NCBI RefSeq assembly: GCF_964340395.1
Contig: NC_135552.1
Location: 4,973,201 to 5,037,200 of the forward strand
Direction: 5' to 3'
DNA length: 64,000 nt
Origin: Glandiceps talaboti
Lineage: Eukaryota; Hemichordata; Enteropneusta; Spengelidae
The position numbers and the translations under genes were made by a program. The notes under the pieces were generated by a model that was given only the letters and a program-made list of their open reading frames with translations, was not told the DNA's origin and did no database searches. This document shows positions 12,291 to 23,897 of this stretch, one piece after another (position 1 is the first letter of the stretch; every line of letters starts with the position of its first letter).

Positions 12291-14044
12291 ATCTTAATTG
12301 CCTTCTTTTTGTAATGTGTAGTACACAATTTTCAAAAAATAGCTTACTGGGAACTGTTATAATGAATGGATTTTTTTTATGTTGTTAGGTAATGGTCTAT
12401 ACGTAATGGAATATCTCAGACCACAGTATCTCTATAGTGGTCTGAGATAATTTATATGAATATTTCATAAACAATAATTATTGACCCCACTCCCTGTCAA
12501 ATGACACCACTTTTTGGAACCAAGGGGCCTGTGTCCCCACTTGTTGGAAACCTTGGCAGAACACCGCCGTCTAACCCCCCCCCCCCTCTCACCCACCCAC
12601 CCACCCAACCCCTTTGTTACGTCAGAGCAGCATGTGTCTTTCCTCATGGCAGAAGCTGTTGAGGTTTGATGAGGGACAGGGCTCAAAATTAATACTGTCA
12701 CGCGGTACATTTTGCTGCAATGCAATAATAGCTCAGAATATTTCCATCATTTTCAAAATTATGCTTAAAATGGGTAAAAGTCATACTGCATTCATAATTT
12801 CTTGAACAGTTTTTAGCTTTAAATCAGTTGTATTATCAGGGAAATGATCGACTCCATAGCGTTTCATGACCCATGACATGCATGACCTTTGAAGACATTC
12901 CGATGTTTACATTATTACTTTTAATTACTTTTAAACAGTAAATCCCAAAGGGGTTCTGAGTTCTAGAAATGTTTGACATGTTATCTGGTGGATTATTTTG
13001 ACAAGTTCACACTGAAGAAAAATGTTTCATAGAAGTAATGGTTTATATGTCATAATGAAAATTCATCTAGCACACTGATGACAATCACGTAAGTGTTTCA
13101 AAAAGTTACATACTAAAGTTCAAATTGGATAACTTGAAAACATTGTTAGCGATGGCAATGCCTCTTTGATTACCGGGTAATAGGACGAATGTATTAGTAC
13201 TCCTGATAAAATCACACAAAAGTTCATGGCTACAGATATACACCCATCATATGATAAGTATTTAATCATCTTCTTACAAAGTTGTTCTACAGACTTGTCA
13301 ACCTTGCTAAAATGAAGGAAAGAGACTTGTAACAAGGAATTCAATAAAGAGAAGAGAAATGAAGTTGTATAGAGACTAACAGGACAGAAAGGACAGAGAA
13401 TAGAACTGAAAAAATATATAAAAATTTCTTGCCCCCCCCCCCTTTTTTTTTATTTCGCCCGCCCGACCCGCCTGACTATTCCATTGGAGATGAGAAACAA
13501 AAAAAAAAACCCTCACCCTAATAGTTCTGATGTAATTTTCAGGAATACAATTAGTAGACCAGAGAATCTTTTTTTTTTCATTTATACAAAGTGATGGAGT
13601 ATTTGTAAGCAGACATTACCATTGCTTGTACAGGGAAAGGTGCCATGCTTCTAATTGATTTGGATTGTAAATTTCTAGTTTACACAGAAATATTTTATAT
13701 TTTATCAGTCTGAGTATAGGTAATCACATTAAACTATAAGATTAACTGCACCTGCCCTTTGCAAAAGTGTTGACGGGATCCGAGGTTCACGAATTCAGCA
13801 GATTCACTGGTGTTTTGATCGGGAATTATGAAAAAAATATCAAAGCTTTCCAATTATTGCTAATAGGTGTGTGTACAATTTACTTAGAAAATACTTTTGT
13901 CTCTCAGAACTTTATTTGTCAGTAATAAAATAAAAGATAACACAGAGCTTTATAATTGAAATAGTTGCTAGTAACACTTCTTGACGCCAGTGTAGATACA
14001 GGGTAGAACTTCTTCGATTGTTTGAACACCCACTGAACTGGAAC
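12291..14044. other. No gene recognised
   Basis: The stretch is AT-rich with C homopolymers near 12578 and 13432. It has no frame that resembles a known family on either strand. Confidence 0.5.
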
Positions 14045-14215
14045 TGTTGGCAGTCTAGCGCCCTCTCCCAACTGCATGCATAATACATTTGTTTATTAGG
14101 GTTCAGACAAGGGGATTCAGAAACTCTTTGCAATGGCGTATTGTTGGTGCAGATACAATAAAGCCGTCAGAACTCAACGACTCGTCTTACTCGTCATTAC
14201 TCGCCACTAGCGACA
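14045..14215 (+). repeat. Probable 5' LTR of a Ty3/Gypsy element
   Basis: The block starts TGTTGG and ends GCGACA, the usual TG...CA form. It contains AATAAA at about 14157 as a likely polyadenylation signal, and sits just before a primer-binding site. No second LTR is in the window, so the start is a guess based on the TG dinucleotide. Confidence 0.45.
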
Positions 14216-14222
14216 GGAAACT

Positions 14223-14240
14223 TGGTGTCAGAAGTGGGAT
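14223..14240 (+). other. Primer-binding site, tRNA-Leu type
   Basis: TGGTGTCAGAAGTGGGAT is complementary to the 3' end of animal tRNA-Leu including the terminal CCA. It lies seven bases after the presumed LTR end, where a Ty3/Gypsy element would have it. The tRNA match is from memory of the tRNA family. Confidence 0.55.
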
Positions 14241-14302
14241 AGACAACAGTGACTACTTGGATCATCAAACTGTGAGTACTCGGAGAGCATCAAGCTGAAA
14301 TA

Positions 14303-15457
14303 TGGCTTCAAACTTGAAATGCCCAGAACTCAAACTGGACGGTAACATGTCAGAGAATTTCAAGAATTTCGAACTACCGTGACCTCACAAAGGACCAACA
14401 AAGTGAACAGTCTGAGCATTATAAGAAACCACAACTCGAAATATCCGCACTGAGATCAGCCATGCCCGATGAAGCCTTACAAGTGATTCGCTATACAGTC
14501 AGGCCCCAGATACCCGCCAGTGATAAATTGAAGCCATGGGTGTGGATGGATAAATTATGTACGCATTACACGGGCTCAGTGGGAAATTCTCTGATGACAG
14601 ACAGATTCAAGTTTTGGAATATGAACCAAAATTCACACGTGTCAGTCCAAGACTGGGAAGTAAAAGTACGACAGGCAGGTAGCCTATGCGAATATGAAGC
14701 CCTGACAGATGTGATGTATAGAGACAAATTTGTATTTGGTTTACATGACAGTGCAATATGCACAGAGCTTCTCAAGACCCATTTAAAAACAGATGGAAAC
14801 ATGAAGTCTATGTCAGATGTCGTCACTGAAGCCAAGGCACTTGAGTCAGCACAGAAAACAAACAAACTCATTGATGACACATCAAAAGGGATAGAAGAAC
14901 AAGTCAACTGGACAAGGCATAGAGACATGAGACTGAAAAGAGACCTCGGCACCTGCCATTGGTTTGGAGACTGTCGAGGCAGCCACCCCTGGAATATTTG
15001 CCCTGCCAGAGGCAACACCTGCTCAAAATGTGGAGGAAATGACCACTTTGCTCAGGTATGTCTAGAAACAGGAAAAGGCACCACACCTACTAACAACGTG
15101 CTGATCAGACAACGAAACCACCCAACCGCAGTTGGGGTAGGGGTCAGGCCAACAGGAACTACAGAGGCAAGACATACCCAGGTAACAATGACCATCCAGC
15201 ACAGTCAGTTAACCAGCTGCAGCCACAGGACACCGACTCATTGTATTTCACAGATATCTATTGTGTCAAACAATGGCAGAAAGTTTAAGCCAGTACGATT
15301 TCAGATTGACACGGCAGCGACATGCAACACAATGTCAGAGCAATCTCTTCACACAGTACTTCCTAACTCGAAACTGAAGCGGTCACCATACCTGCTTTAT
15401 CCACACGGGAACACAAAGCCCCTGAAGCCCTTTGGGTCAAGTCGAATTAATGTGTGA
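14303..15457 (+). pseudogene. Ty3/Gypsy gag and protease region
   Basis: An ATG at 14303 starts MASNLKCPELKLDG. The frame breaks near 14380 and resumes before 14462, from which it is open to 15457. The gag part is typical of animal Gypsy elements without a strong fold signature. A zinc knuckle CSKCGGNDHFAQVC (CX2CX4HX4C) lies at 15019-15060, with an extra upstream Cys pair CHWFGDC. The protease motif FQIDTAATCN follows at about 15299-15328. Its 3' end overlaps the next open frame, which runs in another phase. Together with the breaks downstream this is an inactive copy. Confidence 0.75.
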
Positions 15458-17300
15458 AAGACAAAACAAATATGAGACACTAACATTCCAGGTATTACCA
15501 AACCATGTAATGGGGAACAAGCCGGCCTTACTCTCAGGACAAGATTGCAAAAAACTTGTCAATATTGAGGCCGATGAAGTTTCCTCTCTCTCACGAAGAG
15601 TCCACAACATAATTGAGGAGGGGTCAAGTAATCTACCTGGATACAGAACCATAGAACCATCCCCCAAGATATATCATCAAACCCCGTCAGTGGTCTGCAA
15701 CCATGTTGAGTCACTACACAACAACACACAACCAGAGTGCAAACCTGATCGACATCGCTCATCCCCCGTCAAAATACTGGCAAGCAGACACGTACAATTA
15801 TCACCTCCTGGACAACTACAAAAAGAGGATGTTACTAGAGAGTATGCTGAAAACATCAAAGGGATGGGGGAACTAGGGCCCCCAGTACACTTCAAAGTGA
15901 GAGAAGAGGTATCTCCAATACAAGTACCAATACACATAGTACCTGTCATGAAACGTGAGAAGGAAAAGGCAGCTGTAGACAGATACATTGAGGAGGGCAT
16001 CCTAGTAAAAGTAGATGAACCCACCCCCTGTTGCTCCAACATACTGATACGAGAGACCCCCAAGAAATTCAGAGTGTGTATTGACCCAAGCCAAACTGTG
16101 AACAAAGCCATCCTGAGACCAATATACCAAATGCCCACACTAAATGAACAACTGCATAAATTGTGTCACGCTAAATGCTTTTCACTTATAGATGTATGTG
16201 AAGGATTCCTGCACATCCCCCTAGATGATGACTCATCCAGGATGACCACAATGCACACATCTTATGGACGATGGCTTCGTCTACCCTTTGGTATCACAAG
16301 TGCACCAGAGGAATTTCAGATGAGACTAATGACAGCTATCGGAGGACTAGAAGGGATAATCCTCATAGCAGATGACCTCCTGGTATTCGGTGAAGGGAAG
16401 ACATACAAAGAGGCAGAGCAGGATCACGACTGACACTTTATTGCACTAATGGAGCAAGCCAATCAAAAAAACCCTCAATTTCAGCCCACCAAACTTCAGT
16501 TCAAAGTCAAGGAAATAAAATTTGTGGGCCACATCATAACAGATAAAGGAATGAAAGCTGATCCCGACAAAATAGCCGCAATCATTGACATGCCAAGACC
16601 GAGAAATAAAGCAGGCCTACTCAGGTTTATTGGCATAAGTGCCACAATCAGACCACTCACAATGCTAACTCAGATTGGGTACCTTTGTGCTGGTCAGAAG
16701 TCCAGGAGCAAGCCTTTAAAAATACCAAATAGCTAATAGCTACAGCTCCAGTACTACGATACTATGATTTGCACAAACCAGTAGTACTACAGGTCGATGC
16801 AAGTGATGAGGGCCTTGGAGGAACCATTCTGCAGCCCAATGGAAATGGTAAACTACAGCCAGTAGCATTCACTTCATGCAGCATGAGTGCCACTGAACAA
16901 CGTTACTCACAAATTGAAAAAGAAATTTGACCAGTGGTTATACGGTAAGGCAGACATAGAAGTACACACTGATCATCAGCCACTAGAAACAATAATGAAA
17001 AAAACACCCAACAAGGCTCCAGCCAGACTACAGCAAATGCTAATGAGACTACAGCGGTACAGGTTCACCACCACCTATAAGAGAGGTACATCCTTATACC
17101 TAGCGGACACACTTTCCCGGGCAGCACTCCCCACACCAGTGGAATGTGATGTTACCAGTTTTGAAATCTTCAGGACCGAATTGGAGCCAGATTACTATAC
17201 ACCCAACTCGAGGCTCTTGGAAGACACAGAAAAACGTACCAAGGTAGAAACAGCGAAAGACCCATACCTGTCGGAGCTACATGAAGTAGCTCCCCAAGAG
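15432..17300 (+). pseudogene. Ty3/Gypsy pol: reverse transcriptase and RNase H, broken
   Basis: The frame from 15432 holds the RT entry block (HIVPVMKREKEKAAVDRYIE), FRVCIDPSQTVNKAI, the palm segment RLPFGITSAPEEFQ, and the catalytic IADDLLVFGE at about 16364-16393. An in-frame TGA ends it at 16431-16433, and the same frame resumes with the connection domain (FVGHIITDKGMKADP). A frameshift follows near 16665. RNase H begins with LQVDASDEGLGG. A small deletion and shift lie near 16915-16930, before VHTDHQPLETIMKK and YLADTLSRAALP. Integrase is absent. Sequence homology ends at about 17285, inside a diverged tandem repeat. Confidence 0.8.
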
Positions 17301-17815
17301 GTTGACATGTCCAAGTCTCAAGCTCTTCCCCTACCTCTTCCTGTCAAAAGGCTATTAACGCGTAGGTTTTTGGAAATATTTCAAAGTTATGTAGTTGATT
17401 TTTATATGTCGGTGCTGTCTTGCAAAGCTTGGAAATTATTGCCTGAAACTTGAAAGGGTCTGAATAGCATGTAAATTGGATTTAAGAATACAAAACCTCC
17501 AGAGCTTCCAGAGTAAGACCCCCTAGGACTCGCTCCCCATGAGAATTGGACATATCCCCATCTCAAGCTCGTTCCCTTACCTTTTACTGTCAAGATGTTA
17601 TTGAACCTTTTAAGAATCTCAATCCTACATACTTGCTAATTATATGTTTGTGCTGTCTTGTAAAGCTCGGAAATTATTACCCGAAAGCCTCTGGATAGTC
17701 AAGAAATTAGCTTCTCACGCTTTCCCCTACCTGTTACTGTCGAGATGATATTAACTCCTTTTTATATATATTACCCGTGTAGTCGCTAATTTAGTATGGT
17801 GATATCTTATAAATT
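17285..17815. repeat. Three diverged tandem repeat units
   Basis: Units start near 17285, 17525 and 17705. Each has a CTCAAGCTC or similar block, a CCTACCT...CTGTCAA block and an AAAGCT(T/C)GGAAATTATT block. The first unit overlaps the last codons of the Gypsy pol remnant, so the 3' breakpoint of that element lies in this array. Confidence 0.5.
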
Positions 17816-18690
17816 ATTCAGTCTAGCAGTCCACTCTGAGTAACGATCATACCCGTCATGCATATACGACACATGGCGTATATGGGGGAGGGGATCATCA
17901 TGCTTTAGAATTAAGTGATAAAGGTAAACCTCTTCAGTTTTACAGAGTGACTTTTCCCTGGCCTGATGTAAAAAATTCCCCCCCCCCACACACACACACT
18001 ACCCCACCCCATTGATCATGAGATACGTGATCATTTGAATTTTTACATAAAAAAGACTGGCACAAAGATGCAAATTCCCATTCTATACCATGTTTTTATT
18101 CATAATTTGAATTACATACCAATATGATTGTGATCCATAGCCCAACACCATGTATAATTATTAATATGCTGAATAAATGATTGTTCTGAAATGTTCGTAT
18201 CCAAAGGGTGCATTATGCAAATGAGAAGTTACTGAAATAAAGATAGATAAATGAAAGAAGAAATTAATGACCCTAAAATCAAAATTAAACGACTCTGACA
18301 AAAGAATGAGATTGAATTTAACAGTATTATTGATTACAAGACGGTGTGTATTTAGTGTACTCGTCACGGTAACTTCAAAGTCATCATTATATTGAAACAT
18401 TCTCGATTTTAACAGGCACTGAAAGACATAAGACATACCATCAATTATACATGTCATTATACAATGTTAGCAAATGTCCATCTCTAAGATTCACAATTAG
18501 TATCCAACGGCACAGTTTCGACCGAAGTCTAAGACAAAATATAAATACACAATAACACCGAAATCATTTATTTAGCTGAACGTTCGATTGACAGTGTGAT
18601 ATACATGAAGTTATAAACTGAAGCTGGTATTTTTATTTTTCATTTTTTATTGATTCCCAAGATGACAGCCCTACTAGCTACTAGACACCA
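17816..18690. other. No gene recognised
   Basis: The sequence is AT-rich with a short C then CA run near 17980. I find no conserved frame on either strand. Confidence 0.5.
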
Positions 18691-18699
18691 ATTGACACA

Positions 18700-19255
18700 T
18701 TCCGTTCGACTGAAAGAGTAGTTCGTGGAACATAAGGAATAATCTAAAGTACTGCTAAAGCAGGAAGTTACAGTCTACATCCTTAAACTCTGTCTTAGCT
18801 TAACTTGTGCTTGTAAAGTCTACCTCTGCTTGAATCACCTAGCCTATTATTCCAATTTTGTACACAATTATCTGACAAGCGCTGCTTGCTGGGCGCTAGG
18901 AACCTCACCCTGTTGAAGCCAATCGTACATCACCCTAACTCGGAAGAAACACTTCTTAGCTAACAGTTCAGAGTTCTAACTCCTGGAATATTGCTGCAAA
19001 TCACTAAGCAAATCATTATATATTCTTGTATTTCTTTGAATCACTCAATCTTTAACACTGTTTAACCAAAACTTTACGATGTTATAAAAGAGTACAATCC
19101 GACAAATTTACCATAAACATATAATGTTATGTGCTTTGTTTTACACCAAGCAGCTTTTTACAAAATAAAACACGAACCCTCTCAACAGCGTCGGCATGAG
19201 CAAAACCCCAAACCTCAGCACAATAAATATTATATATGTCTGGGAGCAAGGTTTT
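18700..19255 (-). pseudogene. LINE ORF2 C-terminal fragment
   Basis: Read on the minus strand from 19255, one frame gives LLPDIYNIYCAEVWGFAHAD, then AVERVRVLFCKKLLGVKQS. Further on come VRVMYDWLQQGEVPS and NWNNRLGDSSRGRLYKH. The YCAEVWG...VERV...FCKKLLGV pattern is a common C-terminal signature of animal non-LTR retrotransposons. Stops and frameshifts between these pieces show decay. Confidence 0.6.
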
Positions 19256-19436
19256 CAAATTTACACAGGTAAGTGTTTAATTGAAATTCTTTGCTGTACC
19301 TGTCCAGCTTAGGTCACTTGTACACCAATGGATCTAGGAGCCCCAGGAGTAAAAACAATCCCAAGAGCCGAACATTTATTTACAACAGAAAGTATTTGTT
19401 GGCCATACTTGCAACACAAGTATCTTGCTATCATCA

Positions 19437-19485
19437 GACAACTCTGATGATCGCACTATGCGTGAAACTCCGAGTTACAACCAAG
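19437..19485 (+). ncRNA. Degenerate hammerhead motif in PLE tail (HHR3)
   Basis: CTGATGA (19444-19450) and GAAA (19464-19467) match the PLE tails at 2.2 and 8.3 kb. The 5' strand of stem I is lost. The preceding bases ATCATCAGACAAC mirror the start of the motif, so this is probably the truncated centre of a head-to-head pair like the one at 34.1 kb. Confidence 0.5.
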
Positions 19486-19508
19486 AATGAGTTCCAGAAC
19501 TATCAAAG

Positions 19509-19620
<112 letters not shown>

Positions 19621-19681
19621 GACTGGGTGTAGATAAAACCACATAAAAGTGCTCAATACGGGTAGTAGAGCGAATACCCCT

Positions 19682-19730
19682 ACCCCTGATGAGTGAGGAA
19701 TACGCACCTCACGAAACAGTTCTGTAGGGT
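19682..19730 (+). ncRNA. Canonical type I hammerhead ribozyme
   Basis: The core reads CTGATGA (19686-19692), then stem II GTGAGG (19693-19698) with loop AATACGCA and CCTCAC (19707-19712), then GAAA (19713-19716). Stem III is ACAG/CTGT around TT. The expected cleavage site is after A19726, and stem I pairs ACCC (19682-19685) with GGGT (19727-19730). All invariant core positions I can check are present and stem II has six perfect pairs. The module is flanked by TA arrays, as in Penelope-like or retrozyme-type repeats. Cleavage activity is inferred. Confidence 0.8.
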
Positions 19731-19766
19731 CTATAGCATATAATTTGGTTCAAATTTTCAAAACCT

Positions 19767-19805
19767 ATATATATATATATATATATATGCGTGTATGTGT
19801 GTGCG
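19767..19805. repeat. Short (TA)n(TG)n microsatellite
   Basis: A TA run turns into TG-rich sequence, on the far side of the hammerhead module. Confidence 0.85.
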
Positions 19806-19807
19806 TG

Positions 19808-19980
19808 GACAATCCATGGAATAAGGATAATATAAATCGTTACTCGCAGTTTCACCCTTCCTCAGCGATCATCAGATGACTTATAAGTTGTCACCAATTA
19901 TAGAAATAAACCTCTGTAAGGAATAGTTTAGTCCGACCACCTTGTTATGCAATGAATACACAAAAATGTACATATCGACC
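19808..19980. mobile_element. MITE-like fragment, second copy
   Basis: GGAATAAGGATAATA, then a minus-strand hammerhead-like core (TTTCACCCTTCCTCAGCGATC and CATCAGA on the plus strand), then GAATAGTTTAGTCCGACCAC. It matches the left part of the elements at 8.55 kb and 20.15 kb and is cut off at its right side. Confidence 0.5.
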
Positions 19981-20017
19981 AACAGGGTGCTGAGGCTCAT
20001 TTAGTTCTGTTTACAAA

Positions 20018-20116
20018 TATAAACAAAACAAAATAAACATACAAGTAAACAAACAAAAACACACCAAATAAACAAGTAAACAAACAAACAAACAAACAAA
20101 CAAACAAACAAAATAA
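20018..20116. repeat. (AAAC)n-rich microsatellite
   Basis: Repeated AAAC and AAAT units fill the gap between two MITE-like pieces. Confidence 0.85.
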
Positions 20117-20148
20117 ACTGACAAATGAGTAGATACATAATGCAAAAG

Positions 20149-20391
20149 AATAAGGATGTTATGAGTCATTACTCAGAGTTTCACGCTTCCTCAGCGATCA
20201 TCAGACCACTGATAAAATTGGGATTGTCAAGGTCGATATATACACTTAGATGTTTGTGTTTATATTACGTAACAAGATGGTATGAATAAAACTATTCCTT
20301 ACGGAGGTTTACTACTATAGTTGGCGAGTGAGTATCTACTTTGATGGCGAAACTCTGAGTAACAACTTATAACATCCTTATTCTTTTACAT
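20149..20391. mobile_element. MITE-like element with hammerhead-like terminal repeats
   Basis: The left end begins GAATAAGGATGTTATGAGTC and the right end finishes TTATAACATCCTTATTC. The inverted match extends inward through ACTCAGAGTTTC and GAAACTCTGAGT, about 40 bases. On the minus strand the left end carries CTGATGA (20204-20198), stem II CGCT/AGCG and GAAA (20182-20179). The right end keeps the GAAAC part in the plus direction. There is no coding content. Confidence 0.6.
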
Positions 20392-20594
20392 TAAGTCTAT
20401 AATGCTGTGCTACTAATATTGCATCGAGCACTGTTCTCTTCAGCGAGACACTTATACGCATATATCGTAGAGGTTACCCACTTAGCAAAGCTTTTTGTCG
20501 ATTCACCACCACATCTTCTGGTAGTTTACTTACTCAATGTGGTTATTTATTTTAGGATTATAGCAGTATGAAATATTGAGATAACCATACTCAC

Positions 20595-20742
20595 TCGTAT
20601 CTCACTTGTCCCACGTTGAATTTGAGACTTTGCTGTTGTTTATAAAGGAACCTCTGAACACTCGGGACCATTAATAACATTGCCAGGCACAAGAGGAGAG
20701 CAAAAGCTCTTCGTTGGCTTAAGTTCCGCAACATAGTTAATT
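20595..20742 (-). pseudogene. Orphan exon 1 of sulfotransferase, copy B
   Basis: From the ATG at 20734-20732 the exon encodes 46 codons and the first two bases of the next: MLRNLSQRRAFALLLCLAML and on to KFNVGQVRY. It has the same signal anchor as copies A and C, with one extra codon. The acceptor (TTCTCAG, before 20742) and the donor GA|GTGAGTATGG are both intact. Flanking sequence on both sides matches copies A and C, so a genomic segment was duplicated. No catalytic second exon is found downstream in 17.8-20.5 kb. Only the anchor-encoding exon survives. Confidence 0.8.
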
Positions 20743-20759
20743 CTGAGAAGAAAATACGT

Positions 20760-22605
20760 ACACCGCACAATAAGGAATTTGTTCATTTGATGGTATTTAA
20801 AGGGCTAATTTTCAATCCTGATTGTGTCTTGACACTTCCAATGTCTATCAATGAAACATTTCACGAATGCCGTCCCCAAAATGCAACTAATTTGAAAAAT
20901 ACAGTGACAGATTTATTTCCTGTACACATATAATACCCTAGTCCATCATCAGGAGATAAAACAATCTGTATAAATTCTTTCTTAAAAGACAGTTTCGCAG
21001 GCTCGCTACTCCAACTTCTACGTTAGTCCAGTCAAAATGAGGTTTCACCAAGAACTAATTGCAACAGAAACTATTTTTAGGGCATTCTGCTCAGAATTGT
21101 ATGCTGAGCAACATATAATATCAAAGGTCTAGTACCGTGTGTGTAAAACCCATACTAGTAACATGTCTATAGATGATTACCCTACTAAATACCTCCCTGT
21201 GATAATAAAACCATCATATGTAATATATTTTAGTATGTTTGCTAATTAACGTAATTAACGTGACTAGTATATAACCTATTTAATGTATGACCTACGTTTC
21301 CAATAAACACGGAATATGAACTCTGTTGTACCACAACAATGGCCATCAAACGTTTAATGATTGGTATAAGTAATAATAATGATATACACTTAAGTCAATA
21401 ATATATTTTAACGGTATGTAGAATAACTTTCATATACTCCCAGTTGTAAGTTCTCAAACTGTACAGGAGCATAGACTCAATTACAAAAAAATTGATCAAA
21501 CCATTCCTATATAAGATAAAATGAATACTGTGTCGTTAATTAATTACTTTAGTTACTGTTCTGATATATTCAAGGTATATGGTTTTTTTCTTGGACCATG
21601 CAAGTAATATATCTAAATAAAACATTACATGGAACTCTTCTGGAACTGTCAATCTGATCAGAAAAACTCACATTGCTACATGAAAGAACCAGTGAAGTAT
21701 ATGTGTATATGTTAACAACAGCCGAAGTACAACAACCATTATCATGATGTCAGTACAGTCTTCATACACTTATCTGTCAGCTTTGGAAATTTTTTTTTGG
21801 CCCTCTCTATCACATTATAAAACCCGTTTATTTATGTATATCAACGTGTACATTTATTATTTCATAGCTCTGTAGAGTCAATGCAAGTTTAGAGCATTAC
21901 TTAATTGGTTTCAGAAATCCATCCAAGTTCATATCGTGAGGCAAGAGAAACTTTTATTAAAATTTGCCATCATGCATGCACAGTAAATTTCATTAATCAA
22001 CAGTGCAATAGAATATCGAGAATTCTACTAATCTGACGATTGACATCCATTTTTTGAATGAGGCCATGACTCTAAAAATATTGGAAATCTCTGATATATA
22101 TGCACTTTTGACTAATGATATTAACATTTTATTTTGTTGAGAATTATACACATTGAATGAAATAATGCGAACATATTTCCTATATTAAAGTTAAAGTTTT
22201 GTAAGGCTGTAAATTTTCAACAATTGATACAAACGTTTGTTTTAGTTCTAAGACTGCATATATTTTATATTCATACACACATAACTCAGGTCAGCATAAC
22301 ATTGATGAAATTTGTTATGAGATTCAAATATCTACTCATCTTAAACCACATCTCAATCAAAAAGCATTGTTTTAATTAAATTGTTAATTCTGTCATCACA
22401 ATTGTGTGTATATAAAAAGTAAAACCATTATGCGTTATGAAATATAACCCTATAAACAGTAGTTTCAGGCTTTATTCAGAGTGGAAAAAAATAATTCTGA
22501 AAATCAAGTTCATTGATTTGTAGAAATGATACTCATGAAATTTCTTACTGCAAGACCAACCCGATATCCAAGGACACATTTCTTGACCGTGGAAAGGATT
22601 ATTAT

Positions 22606-22610
<5 letters not shown>
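20760..22610. other. No gene recognised, upstream of copy B
   Basis: At 20780-20850 a stretch containing AAGGGCTAATTTTCAATCC and GTGTCTTGACACTTCCAATG matches, inverted, the sequence just upstream of copy C exon 1 (36475-36550). The rest is AT-rich with short frames only. Confidence 0.6.

Positions 22611-22640
<30 letters not shown>
22611..22640. repeat. (CA)n microsatellite
   Basis: About 15 CA units. Confidence 0.9.
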
Positions 22641-22642
<2 letters not shown>

Positions 22643-23890
22643 TTTTTAGCCCTGTTCCACCCCTTAGATTTTCGTAGACTTTTGATATTTTGTTCAGCAT
22701 AATATTCTGAGCAAGATGCACTAAAAATAATTTGTTGAATAAAGGTTAGGCCATTTTTTTCGCTAGATTGACTGTACTATTTGTACAGAGTAGGATTTAA
22801 AAGTTGTTGAAACATTCACTTAAACCTTTATGCATACCCCATCAGTTATGAATAGCCAGGCACGCCCAATTTTTTTTTTCTCAAAGATGTATTTCACTAT
22901 TGCAATTTATTCACATTCACCAACCACTCTCATCTCAACAATAACACAAGTCAGTTAAATTTTGCTCAAACGCCTTGTAATACTCATCAGTCAATAATTC
23001 TATAACAATACTCTGACAGATAAACTCGTAGCCATATTGAATTGTGTTATCCGTCATCGTCGATAAAATTTGGCTTATTATTCATCGTCCCAGTCTATCT
23101 CTCAGCATATCTATCGTCACGTCTGTTACTATAACGAAATCGAACAATATGCTCAATTCTACATTTCCAACATCGCATATTTGACCCTCCTTTATTATCT
23201 ATGTAACTTGCACTGCTTATACGTTCGTCCTGGTGCTTTTTTGAACTTTTGCAATCTATTCGAATATTTCGTCATGTTCGCCTGGCCAGACCAAGGAGAG
23301 CAGCATTTGCGACATAGCAGGAGATTGTCTATCTTTGCGCAGTGCACTAAGCATTACTATAGTTTGGGTAGTCGCTGTGTCGAATATCCATATCTGTATC
23401 AACCACCATTAGGAGATGTACAAGTGCTTCCTCTGTGTTAAACATGGTCTAGCCCCGTTCTGCGTATAATCTCAGCTCCAACTTTCGAATCAGTCGTACG
23501 GATTGAACTACTGTCAATAATGTTTCGGGTGTGCTGGTACTCAATAACTCATTTGCATGTCTTCACACCCACATTTACATTGACCACCTGTTGAATACGG
23601 AGACTCGGGCTCACACTCGAGCATATAAAGGGCCAAATTCATTAGCTTTGGGTGGCCGATACCAATGATATTTCTACATCAAAATTCAGATTCGTCGTAA
23701 TTTGCCATTCATAATTTCTGGTCATTTGAATGTTACAATAGTATCACCTACAGTATATCACCATCAATTACTGAAAGACTTCCTCAGCATACACCATTAC
23801 CACACAATATGTCATTGTAATTATCGTGTACTCCATACTAACGTTCGCATCCGTTCAACTCTCCCTCAGTTCCGTGCGTCAAACTAAATT
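22641..23890. other. No gene recognised
   Basis: An open frame of 123 codons at 23070-23441 has no motif I recognise and unremarkable composition. It is probably chance. Confidence 0.4.
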
Positions 23891-23897
23891 TCCTCAC

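Noticed and set aside
23070-23441. 123-codon frame
   Set aside because: No motif, no splice context and no repeat in the window; most likely chance.
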